Notes: generated from the sequence alone by a model not told the origin. A DNA stretch of 35,294 nucleotides from an uncultured Bacillota bacterium (GCA_949287815.1 CASEHS010000027.1:1-35294); one strand, 5' to 3'. Shown: positions 16,583-24,523, numbered from the stretch's first letter. Numbers and translations are program-made.

Positions 16583-16608
16583 ATAAAATCAAGAGTCTCT
16601 GATTTTAT
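16583..16608 (-). promoter_or_regulatory. Inverted repeat in the fabZ 5' leader, possible operator or hairpin
   Basis: ATAAAATCA, 8 nt, TGATTTTAT: a perfect 9-bp inverted repeat between the promoter and the ribosome site. It overlaps the likely transcription start region, so it may be a repressor site or a leader hairpin. It does not match the FapR consensus I know. Confidence 0.5.
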
Positions 16609-16624
16609 CCTTCTTTTTGAGAAA

Positions 16625-16653
16625 ATTGTACCAGTCTGCCCGAAAATTGTCAA
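16625..16653 (-). promoter_or_regulatory. Sigma-A promoter of fabZ
   Basis: TTGACA, a 17-nt spacer and TACAAT, with the start point expected near 16618. Confidence 0.82.
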
Positions 16654-16704
16654 TCCGTTTACAATCCTGAAAATTACTTTTCACCAACACTTCACAAGAA
16701 ATTA

Positions 16705-17133
16705 TTAACTGTAGAAAGTTTCGTCCGTTTCTTTATCTTCCGGAAAGATAACGCCGTTTACGACAGGCAAAACGAGCGGCGCGGCAAAAGCCGCAGTCGT
16801 GAGATTGGTGACCGCCGACCTAAGATAAGGATAGAGAACGTTTGTTGCCTCGACCGTGAATGCTTTCTTCTCTTCTTCGCTGACGGCAGCTGCCTCGAAC
16901 ACGCCCGTGATCTTTGCGAAAAGATTGAAGGGTTTGGGCATTTCGTCCGTGCTTTCTATCTTGACCGCTAAGGATACAAAAAAGATTTTCTCGTTCTGAG
17001 TCGCCGTGCGTACCTGACGGGAAAACGCGGGTTTTAATTCTATTTTCATGTCCTTGTTAATACGCACATTATTGAGATTAAAGCGCATTTCGTCTGCGCG
17101 GATTCCTTTCAAAGAAAAGTTGATTTTCTGCAT
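16705..17133 (-). CDS. SecB-like protein-export chaperone
   Basis: A 142-residue soluble protein with an N-terminal beta-sheet half and helices at the end. The segment PFNLFAKITGVFEA (about 76-89), NVLYPYLRSAVTNLTTAAFA (about 110-129) and APLVLPVVN match the SecB family core, including the conserved YLR motif before the long helix. SecB holds preproteins unfolded for SecA in proteobacteria; SecB-like proteins in Firmicutes are known but sparse and some are linked to toxin-antitoxin modules. No toxin is adjacent. It has its own consensus promoter, and GGGGG before the ATG. Function in export or general folding is inference. Confidence 0.75.
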   Translation of the reverse strand: MQKINFSLKGIRADEMRFNLNNVRINKDMKIELKPAFSRQVRTATQNEKIFFVSLAVKIESTDEMPKPFNLFAKITGVFEAAAVSEEEKKAFTVEATNVLYPYLRSAVTNLTTAAFAAPLVLPVVNGVIFPEDKETDETFYS

Positions 17134-17191
17134 TTGTTTCGCCCCCTGTTCCGCGGCAATAACCGAGGAAATTAAGTGAATATCTTTTAAT

Positions 17192-17220
17192 ATTATAACT
17201 CACGCCAGATTGTTTGTCAA
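17192..17220 (-). promoter_or_regulatory. Consensus sigma-A promoter of the SecB-like gene
   Basis: Exact TTGACA and TATAAT separated by 17 nt, about 60 nt before the start codon. Among the strongest-looking promoters in the window. Confidence 0.88.
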
Positions 17221-17340
17221 CTTTTCTGACAAAAAGCAAGGGGTTATAAGCGGTATAAAATGACAAAAAAGCGGAATGTGTCGATTAACATCGCGTTTTC
17301 GTTCGATTTTTCCTAAAAATCAACCCAAGCGGAAACATAC

Positions 17341-17377
17341 AAAACTCCGCCGAAGCGTTCCCATCGGCGGAGTTTTT
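17341..17377 (-). terminator. Terminator downstream of alaS
   Basis: Perfect 13-bp stem (AAAACTCCGCCGA and complement) with a 10-nt loop, T-run at the 3' end on either strand, 15 nt past the alaS stop. Confidence 0.87.
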
Positions 17378-17391
17378 AATCATATGATTTT

Positions 17392-19218
17392 TTATTCGAG
17401 CACTGCTTTTATTCTGCGTATTCCGCTTGCGGAAGACTGTTCTTTTACAATACGGAATTTACCCAGTTCGCCCGTATTCTGCGCGTGCGGTCCGCCGCAC
17501 ATTTCACGGGAAAAATTGCCGATGCTGTACGTTTTTACGACGTCGCCGTATTTATTGTCGAACACGCCGACGATACCCTCTTCCCTCGCGCGGTCGTATG
17601 CCATTTCTTCAAAGACAACGGGGATATTTTCTTTGATCTTTTCGTTGACGAGATCCTCTACCGCTTTGATCTCTTCCGCCGTCATAGGTCTCGGGAAGTT
17701 AAAATCGAAACGCAGTCTTTCGGGGGTAATGTTGCTGCCCTTCTGGTTTACGTCGGGAGAAAGAACTGTTTTAAGTGCCGCATTGAGAAGATGGGTCGCC
17801 GTATGCAGACGCGTCGTCGCAACGCCCGTATCCGAAAGTCCGCCCTTGAACTGACCTTCCGCCACCGCGTGGCTCTTTTCCTGATGTTCGCGGAACGCCG
17901 CTTCAAAACCTTCCGAATCCACTGTATAGCCGCGCTCTGCCGCAAGTTCTTCGGTAAGTTCGAGCGGGAAACCGTAAGTATCGTACAGTTTGAACGCCTG
18001 CTTTCCGCCGATCGCCGTTTCCGCGACATATGCGGGATTCTGCTTTGACATGAACTCGTTCTTGCGTTCGATGCCCGCGATCGTCTTTTCAAATTCTTTT
18101 ATGCCCTTTTCGAGGGTCGCTTCGAATCTTTCCGTTTCGCGCGCGATCTCAGAAAGAATATACTCTTCCTTTTCGGGCAGAAGCGGATACGCTTCGTCGT
18201 ACACTTTTTCTATAAAGATTTTTGCAACATTCTGCATTTCAGAACTGTTGATTCCGAGCGACTTGCAATAACGGATCGCACGGCGCATCAGTCTTCTTAA
18301 AATATATCCTGTGCCCGTGTTGGAAGGCAAAATGCCGTTCACGTCGCCGATCAGCATAACCGAAGTACGAGTATGATCGGCGATAATGCGCATCGCTTTC
18401 TGTGCAGCCCCGCCGTCATCGTACTTTTTACCCGAAACGCTTTCAAGGTATGCGATCACTTCGCTGAACAAGTCTGTCTTATAGCCGTCCGTAAGTCCGT
18501 TGAGGAAAGCGAGCATTCTGTCCAGACCAAAGCCCGTGTCCACATTCTTGTTCGTGAGCGGAACGTAGCCGTTTTCCGTCTTTTTATACTGCATATAGAC
18601 GTCGTTTCCGATCTCGACGTATCTGCCGCAAGGACAGTTGATATCGCAAGGCTCCCTTCCGCAGGTCTTGTCCGTAAGCGGGTAAAACCATTCGTTGTCG
18701 GGACCGCAGGGCGTTCCCGTCGTTCCTTCCAGTTCCCACCAGTTATTGGATTTGTCGAGATAGAAAATATTCTCGCGGCGGATGCCGAGCGATACGAGAA
18801 GTTCAGCCGTTTCGTCGTCGCGCGGCGCACTCTCATTGCCTGCAAAGACCGTGGAGCAGATCTTATCCTTGTCCAATCCGAACACTTTGGTCAGAAGTTC
18901 GAACGACCAAGCCGTCTTTTCTTTTTTAAAGTAATCGCCGAGAGACCAGTTACCCATCATTTCAAAAAAAGTGAAGTGAGAAGCGTCGCCGACAGATTCG
19001 ATATCCACCGTTCTCACACAGCCCTGCACGTTGCAAAGACGTTTGCCCGCAGGGTGCGGCTGACCGAGAAGGTAGGGCATGAGCGGCTGCATTCCCGCGA
19101 CGTTGAACATTACGCCCGTAGATCCGTCGCCGATCAGCGATACCGCGCCGATATTGACGTGCCCCTTGCTTTCATAAAAGGAAATCCATTTGTTTCTGAG
19201 TTCTTTTGACGTTATCAT
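17392..19218 (-). CDS. alaS: Alanyl-tRNA synthetase, short form without C-Ala domain
   Basis: Charges tRNA-Ala. At 608 residues it ends right after the editing domain; typical bacterial AlaRS has about 870 with a C-terminal oligomerisation/C-Ala domain. Class II core: GMQPLMPYLLGQPHP and the motif-2 region around FFEMMGNWSLGDYFKKE (about 83-99), motif-3 NTGTGYILRRLMRRA (about 297-311). The editing domain keeps its zinc ligands: HTATH (about 472-476) and CGGPH (about 577-581). ATG at 19218 has GAGG about 11 nt upstream. The short architecture is known from Patescibacteria and some anaerobes. Hairpins separate it from cysE. The gene may be the only alaS or an additional copy. Confidence 0.88.
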   Translation of the reverse strand: MITSKELRNKWISFYESKGHVNIGAVSLIGDGSTGVMFNVAGMQPLMPYLLGQPHPAGKRLCNVQGCVRTVDIESVGDASHFTFFEMMGNWSLGDYFKKEKTAWSFELLTKVFGLDKDKICSTVFAGNESAPRDDETAELLVSLGIRRENIFYLDKSNNWWELEGTTGTPCGPDNEWFYPLTDKTCGREPCDINCPCGRYVEIGNDVYMQYKKTENGYVPLTNKNVDTGFGLDRMLAFLNGLTDGYKTDLFSEVIAYLESVSGKKYDDGGAAQKAMRIIADHTRTSVMLIGDVNGILPSNTGTGYILRRLMRRAIRYCKSLGINSSEMQNVAKIFIEKVYDEAYPLLPEKEEYILSEIARETERFEATLEKGIKEFEKTIAGIERKNEFMSKQNPAYVAETAIGGKQAFKLYDTYGFPLELTEELAAERGYTVDSEGFEAAFREHQEKSHAVAEGQFKGGLSDTGVATTRLHTATHLLNAALKTVLSPDVNQKGSNITPERLRFDFNFPRPMTAEEIKAVEDLVNEKIKENIPVVFEEMAYDRAREEGIVGVFDNKYGDVVKTYSIGNFSREMCGGPHAQNTGELGKFRIVKEQSSASGIRRIKAVLE

Positions 19219-19329
19219 TTTGCTTTCGCCTCGAAAGATTTTTAACCTTGTATTTTGCGTGATGTAAGTTTTCTTACATACTTTTTAGGAAGGCTTGTCC
19301 TTCCCGCCCCGCCAAAAGCGGGTTTAATT
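19219..19329 (-). other. alaS leader / cysE trailer with three small hairpins
   Basis: Downstream of cysE on the minus strand: CCCGC-TTTT-GGCGGG, then GGAAGG-ACAAG-CCTTCC followed by TAAAAAG, then GTAAG-AAAA-CTTAC. They may stop or slow cysE transcription. No T-box sequence (GGGTGGnACCGCG) is visible in these 111 nt. No clear alaS promoter seen. Confidence 0.4.
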
Positions 19330-20073
19330 TCACTTTTCTTCTTTTTCCGAAAAATTCAAAAGCGCGTCTTCCGAAAGTTCCTCTTCCCCTTTCGACTTTT
19401 CGGGTTCGGGAACGGGGAACAGTTCTTCGTGCGAGCATTCGTATTTTTCACCCGTCAGCTTTTCGAGAGCCGCTTCCAGTTTATGTATACGGCATTTGAG
19501 AACGCGGATTTCTTCCGCATTCGGGTCGGTTTTTTCCTGCATAAGATCGGGCTTTTCGCCCCTGATGCGAACCACTCTGCCCGGTACACCCACGACAGTT
19601 GCGTGCGGCGGAACTTCTTTTAAAACGACTGCACCCGCGCCGATCTTCGCGCCTTCCCCGACAGTAAATCCGCCAAGAACCTTTGCTCCTGCCGATATGA
19701 TCACATCCTTTTCTATCGTAGGATGACGTTTGCCCTTTTCTTTGCCCGTACCGCCCAAAGTCACGCCCTGGTAGATCACCACGCCGCTTTTGACTTCTGC
19801 CGTTTCGCCGATCACAACGCCCATGCCGTGATCGATAAACACCCCGCCTTCGATCTTAGCCGCAGGGTGAATTTCTATACCCGTGAGAAATTTCGCAAAC
19901 TGCGACACCATTCTCGCAAGCAGTTTCAAGTGCATTTTATAGAGTCTGTTTGCAAACCTGTGCCACGAGAGCGCGTGCACTCCCGAATAGGTCAGCCAGA
20001 TCTCGAATTTATTGCGCGCGGCGGGATCGTTGCGCTTTGCCGCATTGATGTCCGCCCTGAGTCTTTTGAACAT
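19330..20073 (-). CDS. cysE: Serine O-acetyltransferase
   Basis: Acetylates serine with acetyl-CoA to O-acetylserine, the substrate of CysK. 247 residues: a short N-terminal helical region, then a left-handed beta-helix of hexapeptide repeats from about residue 60 (GIEIHPAAKIEGGVFIDHGM, with catalytic His in FIDHGMGVVIGE) to about 170 (VGVPGRVV). The form lacks the long N-terminal domain of E. coli CysE and matches the EpsC/CysE type of Gram-positives. The last 70 residues are a charged coiled-coil-like tail (EEIRVLKCRIHKLEAALEKL), then a Glu-rich end. GAGGG precedes the ATG. cysK lies 2.5 kb away on the same strand. Confidence 0.92.
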   Translation of the reverse strand: MFKRLRADINAAKRNDPAARNKFEIWLTYSGVHALSWHRFANRLYKMHLKLLARMVSQFAKFLTGIEIHPAAKIEGGVFIDHGMGVVIGETAEVKSGVVIYQGVTLGGTGKEKGKRHPTIEKDVIISAGAKVLGGFTVGEGAKIGAGAVVLKEVPPHATVVGVPGRVVRIRGEKPDLMQEKTDPNAEEIRVLKCRIHKLEAALEKLTGEKYECSHEELFPVPEPEKSKGEEELSEDALLNFSEKEEK

Positions 20074-20168
20074 TTTTCCCTCGCTCCGCGGCTTTTGCCG
20101 CTTTTATTTTTCGACACTTCATTGTATGCGCCCGTAACCGCGCTTTGTGCCGAAAAACCAAAGGCGGA

Positions 20169-20798
20169 TCAGTCGACGATTTTTCTGATGTGGAACTCCT
20201 CAAATGCGGCGCGCACCATATCCCTGTTAAAAAGACGATAATCGAGAATATACCGCATCACGACATCGCGCGCATCGGCAAAATCATAAACGTAACCGCA
20301 AGCTTTCATCAGATCGAAATTATCTTTCTGGGAAAGCCCCAAAAGGATAGTCATCTTATAAATGAGAACTTTTTCGGGAATGTAAAAGCCTTTGAGCACC
20401 TTTTTCCACACGTCTTCCGTAAGCCCTAACTTTTCCCCGTATTTTGCAGGATCTTCGCCATAACGGGAAATCGTGCCGGCAACTGCTTTGCCGGTAATGC
20501 CCGTGATCCCGAACATCGTTTTCATGCGCGTTTTTGTGGGAGCGACTCTCACGGAAAAAGTAAAGTTGTTATCGACATACCTTTCCTTAACTTCTGCAAG
20601 CACCTTTTCCGCCTGCGGCTGATAAGCAATTTTACGCGTTTCGTTGGATACGATCTCCCCTTCTTCGATCCTGTTCCTGTTCTTTAACAGCATGGACACG
20701 GTGACCGATTCATAAGAAGGCACCGAACAGATCAAATCGTAATTCGCATATTTTTTACTGAAATATTCATTCAGATCCTGAATAAAATTTTCACTCAT
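20169..20798 (-). CDS. Unknown 209-residue protein with a helical C-terminal domain
   Basis: No signal peptide or membrane helix. The first 75 residues look alpha/beta. From about residue 85 (TRMKTMFGITGITGKA) to the end the pattern resembles a helical module found at the C-terminus of some clostridial macro-domain and phage-related proteins: an HTH-like stretch (LGLTEDVWKKVLKGFYIP), then LLGLSQKDNFDLMKACGYVY and a DxxxxYIL ending. I cannot name a function. It has its own promoter and lies upstream of cysE with a 95-nt gap, so it may lead that operon. Confidence 0.6.
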   Translation of the reverse strand: MSENFIQDLNEYFSKKYANYDLICSVPSYESVTVSMLLKNRNRIEEGEIVSNETRKIAYQPQAEKVLAEVKERYVDNNFTFSVRVAPTKTRMKTMFGITGITGKAVAGTISRYGEDPAKYGEKLGLTEDVWKKVLKGFYIPEKVLIYKMTILLGLSQKDNFDLMKACGYVYDFADARDVVMRYILDYRLFNRDMVRAAFEEFHIRKIVD

Positions 20799-20827
20799 AA
20801 CCTTAATCCTTACAGTTGTTTATCTCT

Positions 20828-20855
20828 ATTATACAATATTTCCGCGAAATTTCAA
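20828..20855 (-). promoter_or_regulatory. Promoter of the unknown gene-cysE operon
   Basis: TTGAAA, 16-nt spacer, TATAAT, about 30 nt before the ATG at 20798, with AAGG as ribosome site. Confidence 0.72.
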
Positions 20856-20924
20856 CGTATTCTTAGTATCTAAAAAAAATTTTTTTAAATTTATGAAAAT
20901 TTTAAACATTTTTTGTTTATTTTA

Positions 20925-20953
20925 TTGCATAATAATGTTATTTATGTTATACT
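20925..20953 (+). promoter_or_regulatory. Promoter of the DeoR-type gene
   Basis: TTGCAT, 17-nt spacer, TATACT. The predicted RNA begins about 30 nt before the ATT start at 20991. Divergent from the promoter at 20828-20855; an A/T-rich tract with little else lies between them. Confidence 0.68.
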
Positions 20954-20990
20954 GTGACCATAAATCCAAAATTTTTAAAGGCAGGACACA

Positions 20991-21752
20991 ATTACGAAAC
21001 GCACAAGAATTGAGGAGATCGCATTACTGATCGAAAAAAACGGAAAAATGAGCCTGGAAGAACTGGCCGAATGTTTTCCTGACGTATCCGATATGACCTT
21101 GCGCCGCGACCTTGTGGAACTTGAAAACGAAAATAAAGTCATCCGTGTACGCGGCGGAGCAATGTCCGTACTCGAAGTACAAAAAAGATCGGGTGAAGCC
21201 TATGCGCAGAAATCCACGATCAATACGGACGCGAAAAAAATAATAGCAAAAAAAGCGGTATCGCTGATCGATGAAGGGGTAAGCCTGTTCCTCGACGGCG
21301 GCACTACGGCAATGTATATGGCAAAGGAACTGCCCGATCAGCCCTGCCATATCTTCACTAACGGCATTGCCGTGGCAGAAGAACTTGCTCATAAAAAACA
21401 GCCCGAAGTCGTTTTGGTGGGCGGCTCGCTCATCAAAGAGAATTTATCGACCGCATCGCCCTATACGCGCGTATTTTTGGAAAATACCAATTTTGAACTT
21501 GCGATCATATCGGCATCCGCCTTTTCCTTTGAACAGGGCTTTTCCTGTATTTCTCAGGTGGAAGCGGATCTTTTAAAATTTATTCTCGCAAGGGCAAAAA
21601 TGGTTTACATGATGCTCGACTCTTCCAAGATCGGAAAAATCATGCCCTACACTTTTGCTACGCCCGAGGATATCGACGTTCTGATCACGGACGATAATCT
21701 TCCCGCGCAAGTTAAAAGTTCCTTTGAATCGAAAAACATCGTCGTTATCTGA
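20991..21752 (+). CDS. DeoR-family transcriptional repressor with apparent ATT start
   Basis: DNA-binding repressor of the DeoR/GlpR type, usually sensing a sugar phosphate. Starting at 20991 the protein has 253 residues: HTH about 4-60 (RIEEIALLIEKNGKMSLEEL, then DMTLRRDLVELENENKVIRVRGGA) and a ribose-5-phosphate-isomerase-like sensor with LFLDGGTTAMYMA (about 100-112) and VLVGGSL. The first ATG (21048) would delete the first helix of the HTH. Between the in-frame stop at 20976 and that ATG there is no ATG, GTG or TTG; an ATT at 20991 sits just after AAAGGCAGGA and gives the family-typical ITKRTRIEEI start. ATT initiation is therefore inferred. No sugar operon is adjacent, so the target is unknown. 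Confidence 0.82.
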   Translation: MTKRTRIEEIALLIEKNGKMSLEELAECFPDVSDMTLRRDLVELENENKVIRVRGGAMSVLEVQKRSGEAYAQKSTINTDAKKIIAKKAVSLIDEGVSLFLDGGTTAMYMAKELPDQPCHIFTNGIAVAEELAHKKQPEVVLVGGSLIKENLSTASPYTRVFLENTNFELAIISASAFSFEQGFSCISQVEADLLKFILARAKMVYMMLDSSKIGKIMPYTFATPEDIDVLITDDNLPAQVKSSFESKNIVVI

Positions 21753-21800
21753 CAAACGTTTTTTCGGCGGGAATTTTTCCGCCGCCTATTCCAAACACTT

Positions 21801-21827
21801 TTCCCGCTTTTCGGCGGGAATTTTTTT
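21801..21827 (+). terminator. Terminator after the DeoR-type gene
   Basis: TTCCCGC-TTTTCG-GCGGGAA followed by seven Ts. A second GC hairpin (CGGCGG/CCGCCG) precedes it at about 21767-21786. Confidence 0.88.
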
Positions 21828-21873
21828 ATCTTTCCGCACTTCCGTATGATTTTTATTTTTCCGAAAAGGATTT

Positions 21874-21923
21874 TAATATAAGTTCTGCGCCGTTTCCCGT
21901 GAAACGGCGCAGAACTTATATTA
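21874..21923. repeat. Perfect 23-bp palindromic hairpin with 4-nt loop
   Basis: Arms of 23 nt (starting TAATATAAGTTCTGCGCC) match perfectly around CCGT. It lies between the convergent deoR-type and DUF3267 genes. No U-run follows on the minus strand and deoR already has a terminator, so it may be a bidirectional terminator, a REP-like palindromic unit or a small mobile remnant. Confidence 0.6.
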
Positions 21924-21951
21924 TATAGCGCATAAAAAATTTTTTGTTTTT

Positions 21952-22575
21952 TCAGTCCTTTTTCTCTTTATAAAAAACGAAATAACCGCATCTTTCGGGA
22001 TGATCAAGAAATACCCCGCGGCACGAGATCGCCTTTAATGAGATAAGAAAATCTGCCGCGGCGGCAAAAATACCGAACATTCCGAATATAAAAACGGTAA
22101 CAAGACCCGTAAAGAGCGAAACCGTAAGCGGCAAAATTCCGAGAAGCAAAAAAGGAGCAAGACATCCGACAAGATATTTTCCCCGCTTTAAAGGCTGCCG
22201 ACAGTTACAATAGGGAAAGCCCTTTTCTATGCCGAAAGAAATCTTGCGAACACCGCACACCTTCCAGCCGAGTGCGTGAAATAGTTCATGCACGGGAACG
22301 GAAAGGATACAGACAGGCAAAAGCAACAGCCATTGCCAAAGCCCTGCCCCCTGCCGCGGCGAAAACAGAAAAAAGATGATCCCGAATAAAACCGCTACGG
22401 GCAATACAGACAAAAAGGAAATACCCGTAACTTTTTCGAGCGGAATAGTTTTATCTTTTACCGAAAAGCCGCAGATACGGAAAATTTTTTCATAGCGGGC
22501 AAATTCAGCTGCCTTTATAGCCTTTTCCCTTTCTCGCCTCGCGCGTTTTTCTGCCCTCTTGCTTCGTCCGTTCAT
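21952..22575 (-). CDS. DUF3267 putative membrane metalloprotease
   Basis: A 207-residue membrane protein. The N-terminal 25 residues are strongly basic (RAEKRARREREK). Hydrophobic helices are at about 55-72, 80-98 (containing the HExxH zinc motif VHELFHALGW at about 95-104), 135-155 and 158-178. It ends LDHPERCGYFVFYKE, where an Asp-His-Pro segment is typical of DUF3267, a family of predicted zincin peptidases related to site-2 proteases. Substrate unknown. Its ATG overlaps the cysK stop (ATGA), so they are cotranscribed, though a functional link is not evident. Confidence 0.78.
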   Translation of the reverse strand: MNGRSKRAEKRARREREKAIKAAEFARYEKIFRICGFSVKDKTIPLEKVTGISFLSVLPVAVLFGIIFFLFSPRQGAGLWQWLLLLPVCILSVPVHELFHALGWKVCGVRKISFGIEKGFPYCNCRQPLKRGKYLVGCLAPFLLLGILPLTVSLFTGLVTVFIFGMFGIFAAAADFLISLKAISCRGVFLDHPERCGYFVFYKEKKD

Positions 22576-23498
22576 GCCTGAAAAAGGTCGGTGGAAAGAT
22601 ATCTCATTCCCGTATCGGGAATAATGACAACAATGTTTTTCCCTGCGTTTTCTTCCCTTTCGGCAAGAATTTTTGCCGCATATAACGCCGCTCCTGCCGA
22701 AATACCGGCAAACACGCCGTCCGTCTTTGCCATATCCCTGCTCGTCTCGAACGCCTGCGCATCGGTAATTCTGATCGTTTCGTCGATCAGGGAAACGTCG
22801 AGGATTTCAGGAATAAAGCCTGCTCCTATCCCCTGCAAGCCGTGCTTTCCCGCCTTTTCTCCCGAAATCACTGCTGACGTATCCGGTTCTACCGCCACGG
22901 CACGGATATTGGCTTTTTTCTCTTTCAGATATTTAGCCGTTCCGCTGAGCGTTCCGCCCGTACCGACACCTGCAACGAGGATATCTGCTTTTCCTTCCGT
23001 GTCTTCCCAAATTTCGGGGCCTGTTGTGCAATAATGCGCTTTGGGATTGGCAGGATTGACAAACTGCCCCGCAATTATACTGCCCGGCGTTTGTTTATGG
23101 ATTTCTTCCGCCTTTTCTATCGCTCCGCTCATACCCTTTGCCCCGTCCGTCAGAACGATCTCCGCTCCGAAAGCCGCAAGAAGTTTCCTTCTTTCCACGC
23201 TCATCGTTTCGGGCATGGTGAGAATGAGCCTGAGTCCGTTTACCGCACACATTGCCGCAAGACCGATACCCGTATTTCCGCTCGTCGGCTCTATAACGAC
23301 GGTATCTTTTTTTAAAAGCCCGCTCTTTTTTGCTTCTGCGAGCATATACTGAGCGGCTCTGTCCTTCACGCTGCCCGTGGGATTGAAATATTCGAGTTTG
23401 ACAAGCAAGTTTGCTTTCAAACCGTATTTTTTCATATAACCGTTGAGTTTCATAAGCGGCGTTTTGCCGATCAGCTCTTCTATACTTTCATAAATCAT
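22572..23498 (-). CDS. cysK: Cysteine synthase (O-acetylserine sulfhydrylase)
   Basis: PLP enzyme making cysteine from O-acetylserine and sulfide. 308 residues, full length. PLP lysine K45 in PTGSVKDRAA; substrate loop PTSGNTGIGLA (about 71-81); PLP-phosphate loop GVGTGGTLSG (about 176-185); C-terminal ISAGAALYAA and PDTGMRYLST. It has its own promoter and AGAAGG ribosome site. The partner CysE is encoded nearby, and the two may form the cysteine synthase complex. Confidence 0.94.
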   Translation of the reverse strand: MIYESIEELIGKTPLMKLNGYMKKYGLKANLLVKLEYFNPTGSVKDRAAQYMLAEAKKSGLLKKDTVVIEPTSGNTGIGLAAMCAVNGLRLILTMPETMSVERRKLLAAFGAEIVLTDGAKGMSGAIEKAEEIHKQTPGSIIAGQFVNPANPKAHYCTTGPEIWEDTEGKADILVAGVGTGGTLSGTAKYLKEKKANIRAVAVEPDTSAVISGEKAGKHGLQGIGAGFIPEILDVSLIDETIRITDAQAFETSRDMAKTDGVFAGISAGAALYAAKILAEREENAGKNIVVIIPDTGMRYLSTDLFQA

Positions 23499-23521
23499 TG
23501 CAATTACCTTCTTTTTGACTG

Positions 23522-23550
23522 ATTATACTCTCTTTAAAAAGTTTTGTAAA
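23522..23550 (-). promoter_or_regulatory. Promoter of cysK
   Basis: TTTACA, 17-nt spacer, TATAAT, about 24 nt before the cysK start codon. No T-box or CymR-like site recognised. Confidence 0.72.
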
Positions 23551-23598
23551 CCGTCTCGCACAAAATAAACCGCGCGGATTTTCATTCCCTTTTTTTAA

Positions 23599-24519
23599 TT
23601 ATTTCCCGTTCAGCAGCAAAGCCTTTTTGCGGGGACGGATAAAAGTAATGACTAAGTTACAGGCTATAAAAACCAATGCGGTAACGGCAAGCACGATCGC
23701 CATTGCCGAGGCGTGCACTTCGTAGCCGAAAAAATCAAAGGTCATGGAAAATTGCTTTTCCAGCCCCTCAACAAACTGTGCGGTAGTTTTTTCTGCCAAT
23801 AAATCCGCAGTTCCCCGCATCATCAGATTTCTGAAAAGACCTGCGGAATAGGTTCCGGGGAAAAACAAAGTTACATACTGTACGCCTTTCGGGAAAGAAC
23901 CAATGGGCATATATGCGCCGATCAGAAACCCTACGACCGTTCCGAATACGATATTCACGCCCGTAAACGCGCCTTCCGTCTTTAAAAAGCCCGTTAAAAG
24001 AACTAAAAGCCCCGAAGAGGAAAGCACGGACAATATCATTGTTCCGATACAGCCGAACACTTCTCCAACGGTCAGAGCCCAGCCGCTGAAAGCAAGCCAG
24101 ATAAAACAAATGCACAAAACTATGCCCGAAAGCACGATCCCCGCCGCCGCGACGGCGCAAAAATATGCCGCCCTCGGCAGCCAATACGGCACGGGTGATG
24201 CGAGAAGATCCGCCGTAATGCCGCGCATTTTGTCCTGTATCATCACGCCGCAGGCGCATAAGGGAACGGTAATGCACGCACAGGCCATGACGCCCGTCAG
24301 CATCCAACTGTCACAAAACGAGCGCACCTCTTTTTCCGCACCCGATATCCCCATTTCCGAAAGGGCTTGTAAAAGTCCGTCCGTCTGCATTCTGCCGATA
24401 AAAATAACATATAAGCCGAGGACAATGAGCGGAGAAAGCAGTGCAAAAAAGATATTTGCCTTATCTTTTAGAAATATTTTCAGATTTCTTCTGATCATCT
24501 GAAAGAGCATCTGTCCCAT
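23599..24519 (-). CDS. ABC-2 type transporter permease
   Basis: 306-residue membrane subunit of an exporter. About six hydrophobic segments: one near residues 24-44 (IFFALLSPLIVLGLYVIF), an extracytoplasmic loop to about 95, then five from 95 onward. CGVMIQDKMRGITADLLASPVP is the cytoplasmic coupling region typical of the ABC-2/DrrB group, followed by the late GAYMPIGSFPKGVQYV and FPGTYSAGLFRN segments. ATG 24519 is chosen as GGAGGG lies 10 nt upstream. It follows the ATPase gene by 4 nt. Such pairs export drugs, lipids or antimicrobial peptides; cargo cannot be told. Confidence 0.88.
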   Translation of the reverse strand: MGQMLFQMIRRNLKIFLKDKANIFFALLSPLIVLGLYVIFIGRMQTDGLLQALSEMGISGAEKEVRSFCDSWMLTGVMACACITVPLCACGVMIQDKMRGITADLLASPVPYWLPRAAYFCAVAAAGIVLSGIVLCICFIWLAFSGWALTVGEVFGCIGTMILSVLSSSGLLVLLTGFLKTEGAFTGVNIVFGTVVGFLIGAYMPIGSFPKGVQYVTLFFPGTYSAGLFRNLMMRGTADLLAEKTTAQFVEGLEKQFSMTFDFFGYEVHASAMAIVLAVTALVFIACNLVITFIRPRKKALLLNGK

Positions 24520-24523
24520 ATTT

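Noticed and set aside
16569-16704. FapR operator upstream of fabZ
   Set aside because: The region lacks the known TTAGTAC-type FapR motif; the inverted repeat there has another sequence.
19219-19329. T-box leader for alaS
   Set aside because: Only 111 nt, and the T-box sequence and specifier stem are absent.
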